Counted from the first letter of the stretch, positions 51,035 through 60,428 are shown. The stretch: DNA of 64,000 nt from UBA4810 sp002479215 (GCA_049514435.1 JBEKVB010000011.1:38884-102883); one strand, 5' to 3'. Notes: generated by a model not told the origin, from the sequence alone. Numbers and translations are program-made.

Positions 51035-53689
51035 TTACATCGACATGCCGATAGTAAATTCAAAACGGCCCATAGAATCATCATTTATATTCCCGCGGTT
51101 AAGCACGTAGCCGTATTCAAGCCTTAAAGGGCCGATCGGCGAATACCAGCGAATACCGCATCCTACGGACTGCCTCAAATCATTAATATAATATCCGCTA
51201 TCCCAGGTGTTACCGGCATCGTAAAAAAGAACGCCTTTCATGCCGGCATCTTTAATGAGTGGAAAGACGAGTTCAAAATTAAAGACTAACATGGTTGTCC
51301 CCCCAATAACATTATCCGTCCCCGGATTAGTCGGACCGATGTAACGAAATCCGCGCAGATCATTAATACCGCCTAAAACATACCTTTCGAATATGGGTAT
51401 TCTTGAAGAGTCATCATCCATGTTTTGGATATATCCAATCCGCCCTTTCGCTCCAAATACCATATCCCAAAACAGCGGATAATAAACGTAGGCCCCCGCT
51501 GAGTATTTGATTAATTTTACATCCCCTCCCAAAGGGGGACCTGCGTATTTTATAGATATGCTGGTTTTAGTTCCCTTGGTGGGAAACATAATATCGTCGG
51601 TTGTATCGCGTACTAAACTTAATGTTGCGGCGCTTTCGATTCTTTCACCTGTCTGATCTATAATATTCTGTGGTGCAGTGGTTAGAATAACATCCTCAAT
51701 ATCATTGTAGGAAAGATTATAGCCGGCGTAGCCGCTTACTTTTTCCCAAAGCGGATAGCCGAAAGTAAGCCCTACACCGCGTGTATCCAAAGTGTAAGAG
51801 TCATATATTTTTTGATATTTCCAGATGTCCGCTTTACACCAAAGGGGCAGGTCAAAAAGCCATGGTTCGGTAAAAGATAAGTCAATCGCGTTGGTGGTGG
51901 AACCTAAAGACGCTTTCAGACTTAAAGTTTGACCATAACCCAGGAAATTTTGTTCGGTTATCTGCCCCATGATAATAGCCTGATCAGCCGCGCTGTAACC
52001 GGCGCCAACCATAAACGTACCGGTATTTTTTTCCTTAACCCGTATATTGATGTCTGTTTTACTTTTATCAAGGCTTTTTTCCGTCTGGAAATCTACTTCT
52101 TCAAAGTACCTGATGCGGTTCAAATTAGCATAACTGTTCTTTAATTTATAGTTGGAATACAAGTCCCCTTCAACTATTTCCAACTGGCGCCGGATAACCT
52201 TGTCGCGGGTATTGGTATTGCCGGTAATATTAATACGGTTAATATAAACCAGTCCGCCTTTAGTTATTTGAAAATCAACATCGACCAATTGTTCTTTTTC
52301 TTTGGTATCAATTTTCGGATTAACATCGGCATAGGCGTAGCCTTCATTATTACAGGCTTGCGTTAACAAATCTATGTCCTTCATGATCGCTTCGCGGTCA
52401 TAATTGTTGCCTTGCTTTGTTTTCAACGCTTCCAGCAATTCGGCTCTGGGCTTTACGAGTAAATCGCCGGAAATTTCCACCTTACCGATTTTAAATCTTT
52501 TCCCCTCTTTAATTTGAATTTTTATGTAAATTCCTTTTTTATCGAATGTTATTTCTGGTTCGGCGATTTGAGAATTAATAAAACCGTTATTGAAATAAAA
52601 AGCGATTAATTTATTGACGTCTTGCTTGAGTTGATCGCGCTTCAATAAGCCGGAATCTGTAAAAAAGTTTAAAATGTTGTATTCTGAAGTGCTCATCATG
52701 TTTCTAAGCTCTTTGGAAGAGTAGGCTTCATTACCTTCAAAGGTAATCGTTCTGACATAGACCCGGTCATTTTCTTTGATATCCAAAATTACGTGGAAAT
52801 CTTTTTCTCCATCTTTTTCGACTGCGTCGGTTATCTCGGCATTATAATAACCCTTACTGTCATAAAGTGTTTTAATTTTTTCTATGTCTGCCTTGATTTT
52901 TTCCTGATTCAAACTTTGTTTGGTCTTGATTGTCATGACCTCTTGGATATCATCTTTGCTTAAGGCTTTATTGCCTTTGATCTGAATATCCGTGATCAGC
53001 CCTTTTTCCAGCACAGTAAAAGTTACAATTTTCCCTTGCGGCGTTGAAGCCGCCCCCGCGCTTACATCCAGGAAAAAGCCCATTTTGAAAATTGTCTTAA
53101 TATCGGCGGTGACATCTTCTTCAAAAAAAGGCTTACCCTCTTTGCTTTTAATCTGCTGAATAATGGCGGACGCCTCAATCTTTCGATTTCCCTTAATTTC
53201 AATTTTGGCTATTTTCTCAATTAGTCCTGTTCGAACAAGAATTTCGGTTTTTAATTGAGCTGCTATAGAACCGAGATTGGCCAATCCTTTGCCTTGAACG
53301 GAAACCGGAGATAAAATATTTCCCGTGCCGATATCAATTATTTTAGCGTCAACACTTAAAGTTTCATCCAGTTGGGTCAAACTACCCATAACAACAAAAT
53401 CAGCATGCAGAGATTTCCCCGCGCTAATCGCCCGACGTTCATCTACTTTCGCTTTACCTTTAAGAAACGAATCCGCAGAAATCAATTGAATACGTTTTTC
53501 CTTTTTTAATTCTTCGGACAATTTTCTATATAGGGACTCTTTGATGGCGGCACTATCTTCCTTACTGTAAACTTCAAAAGGCAGTATGCTGATTTTTTTT
53601 AATTCCTGAGCGTGAGCATGGAGAAGAGGGAAAAGCGACAAAAGCAAAAATATCGAACACACAGGACGAGCTATTTTATTTATAATCAT
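51035..53689 (-). CDS. bamA: Outer-membrane protein assembly factor BamA with extra N-terminal domain
   Basis: An 884-residue protein with a signal peptide. Residues about 28-160 (KISILPFEVYSKEDSA, ADFVVMGSLTQLDETLSVDA, IIDIGTGNILS) resemble the TolB-N/CsgG-like fold and are not part of classical BamA. Five POTRA-type repeats (about 165-510; ITDIQIKGNKALSKDDIQ, RTITFEGNEAYSSKELRNMM, INRINITGNTNTRDKVIRRQ) follow, then a 16-strand barrel from about 540, with the VRGF-type loop motif as INDLRGFRYIG. The final residues FEFTIGMSM end in Met where BamA usually ends in an aromatic. It overlaps lolD by 14 bases and inserts outer-membrane proteins. Confidence 0.9.
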   Translation of the reverse strand: MIINKIARPVCSIFLLLSLFPLLHAHAQELKKISILPFEVYSKEDSAAIKESLYRKLSEELKKEKRIQLISADSFLKGKAKVDERRAISAGKSLHADFVVMGSLTQLDETLSVDAKIIDIGTGNILSPVSVQGKGLANLGSIAAQLKTEILVRTGLIEKIAKIEIKGNRKIEASAIIQQIKSKEGKPFFEEDVTADIKTIFKMGFFLDVSAGAASTPQGKIVTFTVLEKGLITDIQIKGNKALSKDDIQEVMTIKTKQSLNQEKIKADIEKIKTLYDSKGYYNAEITDAVEKDGEKDFHVILDIKENDRVYVRTITFEGNEAYSSKELRNMMSTSEYNILNFFTDSGLLKRDQLKQDVNKLIAFYFNNGFINSQIAEPEITFDKKGIYIKIQIKEGKRFKIGKVEISGDLLVKPRAELLEALKTKQGNNYDREAIMKDIDLLTQACNNEGYAYADVNPKIDTKEKEQLVDVDFQITKGGLVYINRINITGNTNTRDKVIRRQLEIVEGDLYSNYKLKNSYANLNRIRYFEEVDFQTEKSLDKSKTDINIRVKEKNTGTFMVGAGYSAADQAIIMGQITEQNFLGYGQTLSLKASLGSTTNAIDLSFTEPWLFDLPLWCKADIWKYQKIYDSYTLDTRGVGLTFGYPLWEKVSGYAGYNLSYNDIEDVILTTAPQNIIDQTGERIESAATLSLVRDTTDDIMFPTKGTKTSISIKYAGPPLGGDVKLIKYSAGAYVYYPLFWDMVFGAKGRIGYIQNMDDDSSRIPIFERYVLGGINDLRGFRYIGPTNPGTDNVIGGTTMLVFNFELVFPLIKDAGMKGVLFYDAGNTWDSGYYINDLRQSVGCGIRWYSPIGPLRLEYGYVLNRGNINDDSMGRFEFTIGMSM

Positions 53690-54347
53690 AAATTCTTCCG
53701 TCGCGCAGCCCGATCCTGCGGGACATCCTTTCTGCTAATAATTTGTTATGAGTTACGACAACAAGTGTGATCTTTCTTATTGCATTTAAATTAACCAGAA
53801 TGTCTTCTATCTTTTTTCCTGTCTCTGTGTCAAGATTTCCTGTAGGTTCATCCGCAAGCAATATTTCCGGCTCCATTATCAGAGCGCGAGCAATGGCCAC
53901 CCGTTGTTGCTCTCCGCCGGAAAGTTCTCCCGGCTTGTGCCTTAATCGATGTTCTAATCCAACTTCCGCAAGCACTTTACAAGCTTTTTCAGCGACTTGC
54001 TTTCTCGGCATGCCGCTGATTAAAGCCGGCATCATAGTGTTTTCTATGGCATCGAATTCGGGAAGTAAATTATTAAATTGAAAAATGAAACCTATCATTG
54101 AATTGCGGAATCGAGCCATCTTTTTTTCTTCCCAAGCAAAAACATTTAGTCCATTTATATAAAGATGCCCTTCCGTCGGGTGATCCAACGTGCCCAAAAT
54201 ATGAATTAAAGTACTTTTGCCGGCGCCGGAAACACCAAGCATTGCCAATGATTCTCCCTTGGCAATTTCCATATTCAGGCCGCGCAGTACTTCAATTTTA
54301 TTGCCGTCTTTAAAAAAAGTTTTCGATAAATTTTTCAGTAAGATCAT
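53676..54347 (-). CDS. lolD: Lipoprotein-releasing ABC transporter ATPase
   Basis: A 223-residue ATPase of the MacB/LolD type: Walker A MLGVSGAGKSTLIHILG, the Q-loop FQFNNLLPEFDAIENTMMP, signature ELSGGEQQRVAIARALI and Walker B ILLADEPTGNLD. It powers removal of lipoproteins from the inner membrane. It follows the permease gene by 21 bases and overlaps bamA. Confidence 0.92.
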   Translation of the reverse strand: MILLKNLSKTFFKDGNKIEVLRGLNMEIAKGESLAMLGVSGAGKSTLIHILGTLDHPTEGHLYINGLNVFAWEEKKMARFRNSMIGFIFQFNNLLPEFDAIENTMMPALISGMPRKQVAEKACKVLAEVGLEHRLRHKPGELSGGEQQRVAIARALIMEPEILLADEPTGNLDTETGKKIEDILVNLNAIRKITLVVVTHNKLLAERMSRRIGLRDGRIYDYK

Positions 54348-54368
54348 CTTTGACTTTCATAAAATTAA

Positions 54369-55643
54369 TTATTCATACCTTAAGGCTTCTGCCGGATCCA
54401 ACCGCGATGCTCTTAAGGAAGGATAAATTGTGGATAAGAAGCAAACAATCAATGTGCCGATAATAATGATAATAACATCACCATAATTAACCTGTGAGGG
54501 AAGCTCGCTCAAGTAGTAAACATCACCGGGTAAAATCTTAAAGTGGAAAATTTTCTCCACAAAAAGCGATACTTTCTGCAAGTTCAGGGCTACAGAAAGA
54601 CCCGCAATACAGCCTAAAAATGTCCCGATTACGCCTACAATCAGGCCTTGATATATGAATATTTTCATTATGCCGCGGGAAGTTGCTCCCATTGATTTCA
54701 AAATAGCGATATCTTTGCTTTTTTCCATAACAATCATTATCAAAGCGCTGATTATATTAAAAGCAGCAACAAGGACAATTAAACTCAAAATAATAAACAT
54801 GACGCGTTTTTCCAGTTTTAAGGCGGCAAAAAGATTTTTATTCATTTGCATCCAGTTATTCGCCCAAAAGGGGAAACCCAGTTTACTTTGAATTCTGCGG
54901 GCAATGCTATCCGCCTTATAAATATCATCGACTTTAATATCAATTCCGGTGACACTATCACCCATTTGTAAAAAATCCTGACAATTACGTAAAGATAAAT
55001 AAGCAAGTGTCGAATCGTACTCGTAAAATCCAGACTCGAAAATACCTACAACGGCAAATTTCTTCATGCGGGGCATCATGCCCATCGGCGTAGAGATACC
55101 CACCGGCAAAATAATGGTGATTGTATCGTAAAGAAAAATTCCCATATTTCTCGCCATTTCCTTACCGATGACAATTCCGCCTATCTGTTCATTGTACTTC
55201 CGGGAGAGTTCCTGGGGAATTTTATTGAGATATTCAATACTGCCCTCTCTGATTTTTCCCAAATTGATAACTTGGAAAGCGCTTTGAGTATCCAAACCGC
55301 GAATGACTACACCGCTGACACCGTTACCGCTGCGAATCATCGCCTGAGTGTAAATAAAAGGAGTGGAAGCAACGACTCCTTCCGTTCCGGTAATCAATTC
55401 TTGAACTTTTGTATAGTTTTTCATGGAGCCGCCTATATCCGCCGTCAGTTCGATATGGGATTTAATCCCCAGGATTTTCGTGCGTAAGTCCGTTTCAAAT
55501 CCATTCATAACTGCAAGCACAATAATCAAGGCCGCTACACCCAAAAAAATACCAAAGATCGAGATAAAGGTGATGATCGAAACAAAAACTTGCTTGCGTT
55601 TCGCTCTTAAATAACGTTTGCTTATAAAAAATTCGTAAGGCAT
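54369..55643 (-). CDS. lolC: Lipoprotein-releasing ABC transporter permease (LolC/E family)
   Basis: A 424-residue permease: YEFFISKRYLRAKRKQVFVS at the start, one membrane helix, a periplasmic domain of about 200 residues, then three helices with AILKSMGATSRGIMKIFIYQG and LPSQVNYGDV near the end. Only one such permease gene is present, so the complex is probably a homodimer with LolD, as in many non-enteric bacteria. Confidence 0.9.
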   Translation of the reverse strand: MPYEFFISKRYLRAKRKQVFVSIITFISIFGIFLGVAALIIVLAVMNGFETDLRTKILGIKSHIELTADIGGSMKNYTKVQELITGTEGVVASTPFIYTQAMIRSGNGVSGVVIRGLDTQSAFQVINLGKIREGSIEYLNKIPQELSRKYNEQIGGIVIGKEMARNMGIFLYDTITIILPVGISTPMGMMPRMKKFAVVGIFESGFYEYDSTLAYLSLRNCQDFLQMGDSVTGIDIKVDDIYKADSIARRIQSKLGFPFWANNWMQMNKNLFAALKLEKRVMFIILSLIVLVAAFNIISALIMIVMEKSKDIAILKSMGATSRGIMKIFIYQGLIVGVIGTFLGCIAGLSVALNLQKVSLFVEKIFHFKILPGDVYYLSELPSQVNYGDVIIIIIGTLIVCFLSTIYPSLRASRLDPAEALRYE

Positions 55644-55706
55644 TAAAAAACATCCTGCAATGGGGGTTATTTAATTTCCTGGAAAAAATTAGTGATTATC
55701 GCTATT

Positions 55707-57188
55707 TTATTCCTGTCTTGTCCTTAACATAGGAAATAAAATGACGTCTCTAATGGAAGCTGAATTGGTAAAAAGCATTGCCATGCGGTCGATACCGATA
55801 CCTTCACCGGCTGTGGGTGGCATAGCGTATTCCAATGTTCTGATGTAATCTTCATCCATTTCATGAGCTTCGTCATCACCGGCCTCTCTTTCCTTCAACT
55901 GTTGTAAAAATCTTTCCCTTTGATCACCGGGATCATTTAATTCTGAAAAGGCATTGGCAATTTCCTTGCCGTAAATATATAATTCAAATCGGTCGGTTAA
56001 GTTAATATCAGTAGCCGACCGGCGCGAAAGGGGAGATACAGCCACCGGATAATGAGTGACAAATGTCGGTTGAATGAGCTTTTTTTCGACAAGCTCATCG
56101 AAAATGGCCATTAAGATTTTCCCTAAAGAATCGGTTTCTTTGCTTTCGCAACCGGCCCTCCGGGCAAAAGCCAAAGCCTGGGCTTGATTTTCCAGCGCAG
56201 TTGGGGGCATTCCTGCCATTTCTACAAGAGCTTCCTTAACGGATACGCGCCGCCAAGGCGGGGTCAAGTCGATTTGGGTATCCTGATAATTGAATTTCAG
56301 CCCACTAAATAAATCGGCAGCAATAAAGGTAAATAAATTTTCGGTAAAAGGCATCAAATCTTCATAAGTAGTATAGGCCCAATAAAATTCCAGCATGGTA
56401 AATTCTGGATTATGAAAAGTCGAAATGCCTTCGTTGCGGAAGTTACGATTAATTTCATAGACTCTTTCCAGCCCGCCGGTAACAAGCCTCTTTAAATAAA
56501 GCTCCGGGGCAATCCGTAAGTAAAAATCCATATCCAGTGCATTATGATGGGTTTTAAAGGGGCGGGCAATTGCTCCACCGGCACGCGGTTGCATCATCGG
56601 TGTTTCCACTTCTAAAAAGTCATGCTCGTCCATAAATTTGCGAATAAGTTGAATAATACGGCTGCGCCTGTAAAAAATTTCCTTAACCTTGGGGCTGCTA
56701 ATCAAATCAAGATGTCTCTGGCGGTATCTGGTTTCAATATCGGTGAGGCCGTGCCATTTTTCCGGCAGAGGCCTTATTGCTTTGGAAAGCAGGCGTAAAT
56801 CCTCTGCTTCGATAGTTAATTCGTTGGTCTTAGTACGAAAGAGTTTGCCGGAAATATAAACAATATCACCAATATCAAGTTTTTTAAAAATGAAGAACGC
56901 ATCATCGCTCAGGATGTTTTTGGCTATGTAGCTTTGGATTTGGCCCCTGCGGTCCTGAATCTTGATAAACGCCGCTTTGCCGAAATTGCGCACGGCCATT
57001 AACCGTCCCGCTAGGGAAAATTTCTGCCTTAACTTAGAAAGATTCTCGCTATCAGAATTACCAAACTGAGCAAAAATTTCTGCCGTAGTATTTTGGGGTT
57101 TTATATCATTGGGATATAGGTCGACCCCCGCTGCTCTTAGGGCCGCTATTTTCTCCAGACGGGCATGCAAAAGTTCATTATCTTCCAT
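55707..57188 (-). CDS. lysS: Lysyl-tRNA synthetase, class II
   Basis: A 493-residue enzyme: an N-terminal OB-fold (GRLMAVRNFGKAAFIKIQDR), then the class II catalytic domain with motif 1 around RRSRIIQLIRKFMDEHDFLE, motif 2 FRNEGISTFHNPEFTMLEFY and motif 3 GEGIGIDRMAMLFTNS. The frame extends 19 codons upstream, but ATG 57188 has GGAG six bases before it and matches the family. It is the first gene of the outer-membrane operon; a conserved lysS-lolC-lolD linkage occurs in other bacteria. Confidence 0.94.
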   Translation of the reverse strand: MEDNELLHARLEKIAALRAAGVDLYPNDIKPQNTTAEIFAQFGNSDSENLSKLRQKFSLAGRLMAVRNFGKAAFIKIQDRRGQIQSYIAKNILSDDAFFIFKKLDIGDIVYISGKLFRTKTNELTIEAEDLRLLSKAIRPLPEKWHGLTDIETRYRQRHLDLISSPKVKEIFYRRSRIIQLIRKFMDEHDFLEVETPMMQPRAGGAIARPFKTHHNALDMDFYLRIAPELYLKRLVTGGLERVYEINRNFRNEGISTFHNPEFTMLEFYWAYTTYEDLMPFTENLFTFIAADLFSGLKFNYQDTQIDLTPPWRRVSVKEALVEMAGMPPTALENQAQALAFARRAGCESKETDSLGKILMAIFDELVEKKLIQPTFVTHYPVAVSPLSRRSATDINLTDRFELYIYGKEIANAFSELNDPGDQRERFLQQLKEREAGDDEAHEMDEDYIRTLEYAMPPTAGEGIGIDRMAMLFTNSASIRDVILFPMLRTRQE

Positions 57189-57218
57189 AATTTCTCCGCT
57201 TTTTATAAAGCTAGTTTG

Positions 57219-57245
57219 ATTATATTTATTTTGCCAAATAGTCAA
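57219..57245 (-). promoter_or_regulatory. Candidate lysS operon promoter
   Basis: On the - strand, TTGACT (57245-57240) and TATAAT (57224-57219), spacer 15 bases. Transcripts would start near 57212, about 24 bases before the lysS start. It interleaves with the ssb promoter. Confidence 0.4.
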
Positions 57246-57260
57246 GTAGGATTGTATAAT
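57231..57260 (+). promoter_or_regulatory. Candidate ssb promoter
   Basis: TTGCCA at 57231-57236, an 18-base spacer and a perfect TATAAT at 57255-57260. The leader to the ssb start would be about 105 bases. Confidence 0.5.
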
Positions 57261-57371
57261 AATAACCGGATGCTAAAGATAATTTTAAAACGAGTTGGCA
57301 ATGCAAATTTAGTTTGCTACAAGCAGCAATGTTATGTATTATAAATGAGACTTATCAATAGGGAGGTCAAA

Positions 57372-57785
57372 ATGGTAAACAAGGCAATGTTAATTGGCAG
57401 ACTGGGTAAAGATCCGGAAGTTCGTTATACACCGGATGGCACAATGGTCACTAATTTCAATTTAGCCACGGACGAACAGTGGAAAGATAAAAATGGAGAA
57501 AAAGTTCAAAAAACAGAGTGGCATAGAATAGTTACTTTCGGGAAATTAGCTGAAATTTGTGGCAATTATCTAGTTAAAGGAAAGTTGATATTTGTGGAAG
57601 GGCGGATTCAAACACGCTCCTGGGAAGATAAGGATGGTGTAAAACGCTTTACCACGGAAATTATAGCTTCCAATATGCAGATGCTTGATTCCAAAGCTCA
57701 GAGCAAAGCGGATGATTCATCTTCGGAGGCCTCATCTGTAAGTTCCAATAATGCTGGAACTCCGACAGACGATGTTCCCTTTTGA
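57372..57785 (+). CDS. ssb: Single-stranded DNA-binding protein
   Basis: A 137-residue SSB: OB-fold with NKAMLIGRLGKDPEVRYTPD, VTNFNLATDEQWKDKNGE, EWHRIVTFGKLAEICGNYL and FVEGRIQTRSWEDKDG (about residues 1-105), a Ser-rich linker and the acidic tip DDVPF for partner binding. The frame extends upstream to 57345, but ATG 57372 follows GGGAGG by five bases. It protects single-stranded DNA in replication and repair and is divergent from lysS. Confidence 0.95.
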   Translation: MVNKAMLIGRLGKDPEVRYTPDGTMVTNFNLATDEQWKDKNGEKVQKTEWHRIVTFGKLAEICGNYLVKGKLIFVEGRIQTRSWEDKDGVKRFTTEIIASNMQMLDSKAQSKADDSSSEASSVSSNNAGTPTDDVPF

Positions 57786-57787
57786 AC

Positions 57788-57812
57788 GGCAACGTGCATT
57801 GCCAATTTTTTT
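57788..57812 (+). terminator. Rho-independent terminator after ssb
   Basis: GGCAA (57788-57792), loop CGTGCA, TTGCC (57799-57803), then a run of seven T at 57806-57812. The stem is short but the position, three bases after the stop, is good. Confidence 0.55.
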
Positions 57813-57960
57813 AAAACTTGCCTATAAGATTAATGGAAATTACCTCTTTAAAATGAGGTTTTATCAAAATAATCGCCCCCTTAAAGCATAAATAGAAGGG
57901 ATACAGTTTGCTTTAATAAAGCAACAATAATCGATACTGTGCCGTTTTTTCCATCAGAGT

Positions 57961-58146
57961 TTATTTTTTTCTTCTTCCTTTTTTTGTTTCTTTGTTGGCT
58001 ATTTCGTTATTTTCGTTGACTGATTTCTTGAAGTTTTTAATTCCTTTGCCCAAAGCTGAACCGATTTCCGGCAGTTTTCCGACACCGAAAATAATCAAAA
58101 TAATTACCAATATTATCAGTAATTCCGGCATTCCTATTCCAAACAT
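57961..58146 (-). CDS. tatA: Twin-arginine translocase subunit TatA/E
   Basis: A 61-residue protein: MFGIGMPELLIILVIILIIF is the membrane helix, the hinge and amphipathic helix follow as GVGKLPEIGSALGKGIKNFK, then a charged tail. The Phe-Gly near the start and FGVGKLPEIG are the family marks. A longer frame begins at 58158, but ATG 58146 has GGATGAGG upstream. TatA forms the Tat pore; tatBC are not in the window. Confidence 0.9.
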   Translation of the reverse strand: MFGIGMPELLIILVIILIIFGVGKLPEIGSALGKGIKNFKKSVNENNEIANKETKKGRRKK

Positions 58147-58177
58147 ATAGTACCTCATCCTTTTTTATTTTTTAAAA

Positions 58178-59038
58178 TTATGGTAACCGCAAGCGGACTA
58201 CCTGCCCTGATTTCCCCAGGTTTTCTATTTCTTTTCCCCTAAATTTTATTTTAATTCCGCCGGCATTGCCAATATCCATATCAAAACTTGCTGCTTTGTA
58301 TTCGATTTTTTCTCCAGGCTTTAACAAGACTTGGAATGGAGGATTTTGATCGGTTTTAATCCTTATCCACGTTTCTTCAGTTGCTTTAATAATCAAGCGG
58401 CTGACTTCTTCATTAGCTGCTGGTTGCTCAACTTCCGCCGAAGGCTTGGCAGTAACATCCCCCCCGGAGGACGCAACTTGCGCTTGTTTATCAGGATCGT
58501 TTACGACAGGATTTAAATTGGCTGTCGTTTGTTCGTTTATGGAAGCAGCCGTATTAACTAGTGTAGTTACTATTTGTCCTTTATTTTCGACAGAAGCGGA
58601 AACTTTTCCAGTTGAGTCATTCATGGTGTCTGTTGCGGGTCGATATTGCATAGAAATCAACCATATTACGGAAGTAACAACTATTAAAATTGATGCAATT
58701 GCCCAAAAAGTGCCATAGTGAGTGATTCTTGTAAAAAGAAAAACTTTGTCTGGAACATCTTCAACCGGAATATTTTCTAAAATATTTAGAGAATTAATAT
58801 AGTCTTCATATTGGGCAAGGATTAGTTTGCTGTCAATATCTAAAATGCGGGCGTAACTTTTAATAAAATTTTTTGCGTAGATGGACTCCGGCAGCAGATG
58901 AAAGTCGCCATTTTCTATGGCCTCTAAATAGGCAACGCTTACGCGTGTGCGCCGGAATACATCTTTAAGAGAAAGACCGCGAGCTTCTCTTTTAGCTTTT
59001 AAGCCTTTAAAATTATTATTTGAGTTTTCTGTAGCCAT
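58178..59038 (-). CDS. RodZ-like helix-turn-helix membrane protein
   Basis: A 286-residue protein. Residues about 10-80 form the RodZ-type HTH (GLKAKREARGLSLKDVFRRT, VAYLEAIENGDFHLLPESIY); a membrane helix is at about 109-130; a low-complexity periplasmic linker follows; residues about 210-286 are the DUF4115-type beta domain (RLIIKATEETWIRIKTDQ, KPGEKIEYKAASFDMDIGNA). RodZ links MreB to the cell-wall machinery, but the HTH-TM-DUF4115 layout is broader. The frame opens at 59098; ATG 59038 (MATENSN) is the more probable start. Confidence 0.78.
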   Translation of the reverse strand: MATENSNNNFKGLKAKREARGLSLKDVFRRTRVSVAYLEAIENGDFHLLPESIYAKNFIKSYARILDIDSKLILAQYEDYINSLNILENIPVEDVPDKVFLFTRITHYGTFWAIASILIVVTSVIWLISMQYRPATDTMNDSTGKVSASVENKGQIVTTLVNTAASINEQTTANLNPVVNDPDKQAQVASSGGDVTAKPSAEVEQPAANEEVSRLIIKATEETWIRIKTDQNPPFQVLLKPGEKIEYKAASFDMDIGNAGGIKIKFRGKEIENLGKSGQVVRLRLP

Positions 59039-59196
59039 ATAAATCACAAATAAGAATATGTTTATATATTGACTATCATTAATTTTACCACAGTGCAATC
59101 CTTTAAAAGGATAAGCAGTATTTATATTATTACTTTATATTTTTTGTAAATTTTACTACTAATATGTTTCGTTAAATATAGGAGGAGTTTTACACT

Positions 59197-59979
59197 ATGT
59201 GGCAATGGAAAAATTTTGCTGAAGAGATTGCACGAAGGGCTGGGGCGCTCCTAAAAGAAAAATTCAGCCAAGAACATGAAATTCATTATAAGGGCGAAAT
59301 TAATCTGGTTACCGAAGCAGATAAATTTTCCGAAGATTTAATCGTTACGGCGATCAGCCGTAACTTCCCCGACCATGGAATTTTATCGGAAGAATCGCCG
59401 GCTATCGTCGGTGCCGGAAAAATGCGCTGGATAATCGATCCCTTGGATGGAACAACAAATTATGCTCATGGGTATCCTGTTTTTTGTGTTTCTATTGCTC
59501 TGGAAAAAGACGAAATTATTATTCTGGGTGTAATTTATGATCCAATGCGGGAGGAAATGTTTATTGCTGTCCGCAGTGAAGGCGCTTATTTAAATGGTAA
59601 AAAACTGTCCGTTTCACCGACACATGATATTTCGCGAAGTCTTTTGGCTACCGGCTTTCCCTATGATATCCGCAACAGCAAAGAAAACAATCTCGGCTAT
59701 TTTAATTCGATGGCTAAAGAGGCGCAAGCGATACGGCGGGCCGGAGCCGCCGCCTTGGATATCGCTTATGTTGCAGCGGGACGTTTTGACGGCTTTTGGG
59801 AATTAAAGCTCATGCCTTGGGATATGGCTGCTGGCTTGCTCATGGTGGAAGAAGCAGGCGGTGCAGTCTCCGATCTTTTTGGAGGCAACTGGAACATATC
59901 ATCGCCGAATGTTCTTGCCTCCAACGGTTTGATCCAGGAACAAATGATAAAAATATTTAAAAATGCGGCTAAAGAGTGA
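59197..59979 (+). CDS. suhB: Inositol-1-monophosphatase family protein (SuhB)
   Basis: A 260-residue phosphatase: NLVTEADKFSEDLIV, the metal-binding ILSEESPAIVG, WIIDPLDGTTNYAHGYP (the Asp-Pro-Leu-Asp-Gly-Thr motif) and WDMAAGLLMVEEAGGAVSD. These are the Mg sites of the family. A strong AGGAGGAG site precedes the ATG. Known members act on inositol phosphates or take part in rRNA maturation; the role here is not determined. Confidence 0.88.
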   Translation: MWQWKNFAEEIARRAGALLKEKFSQEHEIHYKGEINLVTEADKFSEDLIVTAISRNFPDHGILSEESPAIVGAGKMRWIIDPLDGTTNYAHGYPVFCVSIALEKDEIIILGVIYDPMREEMFIAVRSEGAYLNGKKLSVSPTHDISRSLLATGFPYDIRNSKENNLGYFNSMAKEAQAIRRAGAAALDIAYVAAGRFDGFWELKLMPWDMAAGLLMVEEAGGAVSDLFGGNWNISSPNVLASNGLIQEQMIKIFKNAAKE

Positions 59980-60011
59980 AACAGTATTAAATTTCTGCTC
60001 AAATGAACAAT

Positions 60012-60410
60012 CTAATCTCCGGAAATAATCGAAAGAAATATTTTCCTTGAGCGGGGGCCGTCAAATTCGCAAAAAAATATTGATTGCCAGACTCCTAAAA
60101 CAATCCGTCCATCTTCAATCAAGACTAATTCTGACGCGCCGACTAGTGACGATTTGGCATGTGCCGGTGAATTCCCCTCAGCGTGCCGGTAATTGGCGGT
60201 TTGAGGAAAAGCCCTTTCCAAAGCAGAGATTATATCGATGGGGACATCAGGATCGGCATTTTCATTAATGGTAACTGCGGCTGTGGTGTGCGGCGTAAAA
60301 ATAACACAAATGCCGCTTTTGACTTTTCTCTCTTCGACTGCCGCTTGGACTAAAGACGTTATATCAATCATCTCTGTCCGCGAATTCGTCCGAACATTGA
60401 TTTCTTTCAT
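60012..60410 (-). CDS. YjbQ/UPF0047 family protein
   Basis: A 132-residue single-domain protein: GICVIFTPHTTAAVTINENA and ADPDVPIDI, RHAEGNSPAHAKSSLVGAS and RIVLGVWQSIFFCEFDGPRS are the conserved blocks, including the His residues of the metal site. The E. coli relative YjbQ has weak thiamine-phosphate synthase activity; the true role is unknown. It follows the lipoprotein gene of the mla operon by 18 bases on the same strand, so it is probably cotranscribed, and converges with suhB. Confidence 0.85.
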   Translation of the reverse strand: MKEINVRTNSRTEMIDITSLVQAAVEERKVKSGICVIFTPHTTAAVTINENADPDVPIDIISALERAFPQTANYRHAEGNSPAHAKSSLVGASELVLIEDGRIVLGVWQSIFFCEFDGPRSRKIFLSIISGD

Positions 60411-60428
60411 AAAAATTTTACCGGAAAA

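Noticed and set aside
57910..57935. TTGCTTT/AAAGCAA hairpin between ssb and tatA
   Set aside because: It has a very small loop and no T-run in either direction, so a terminator call is not supported.
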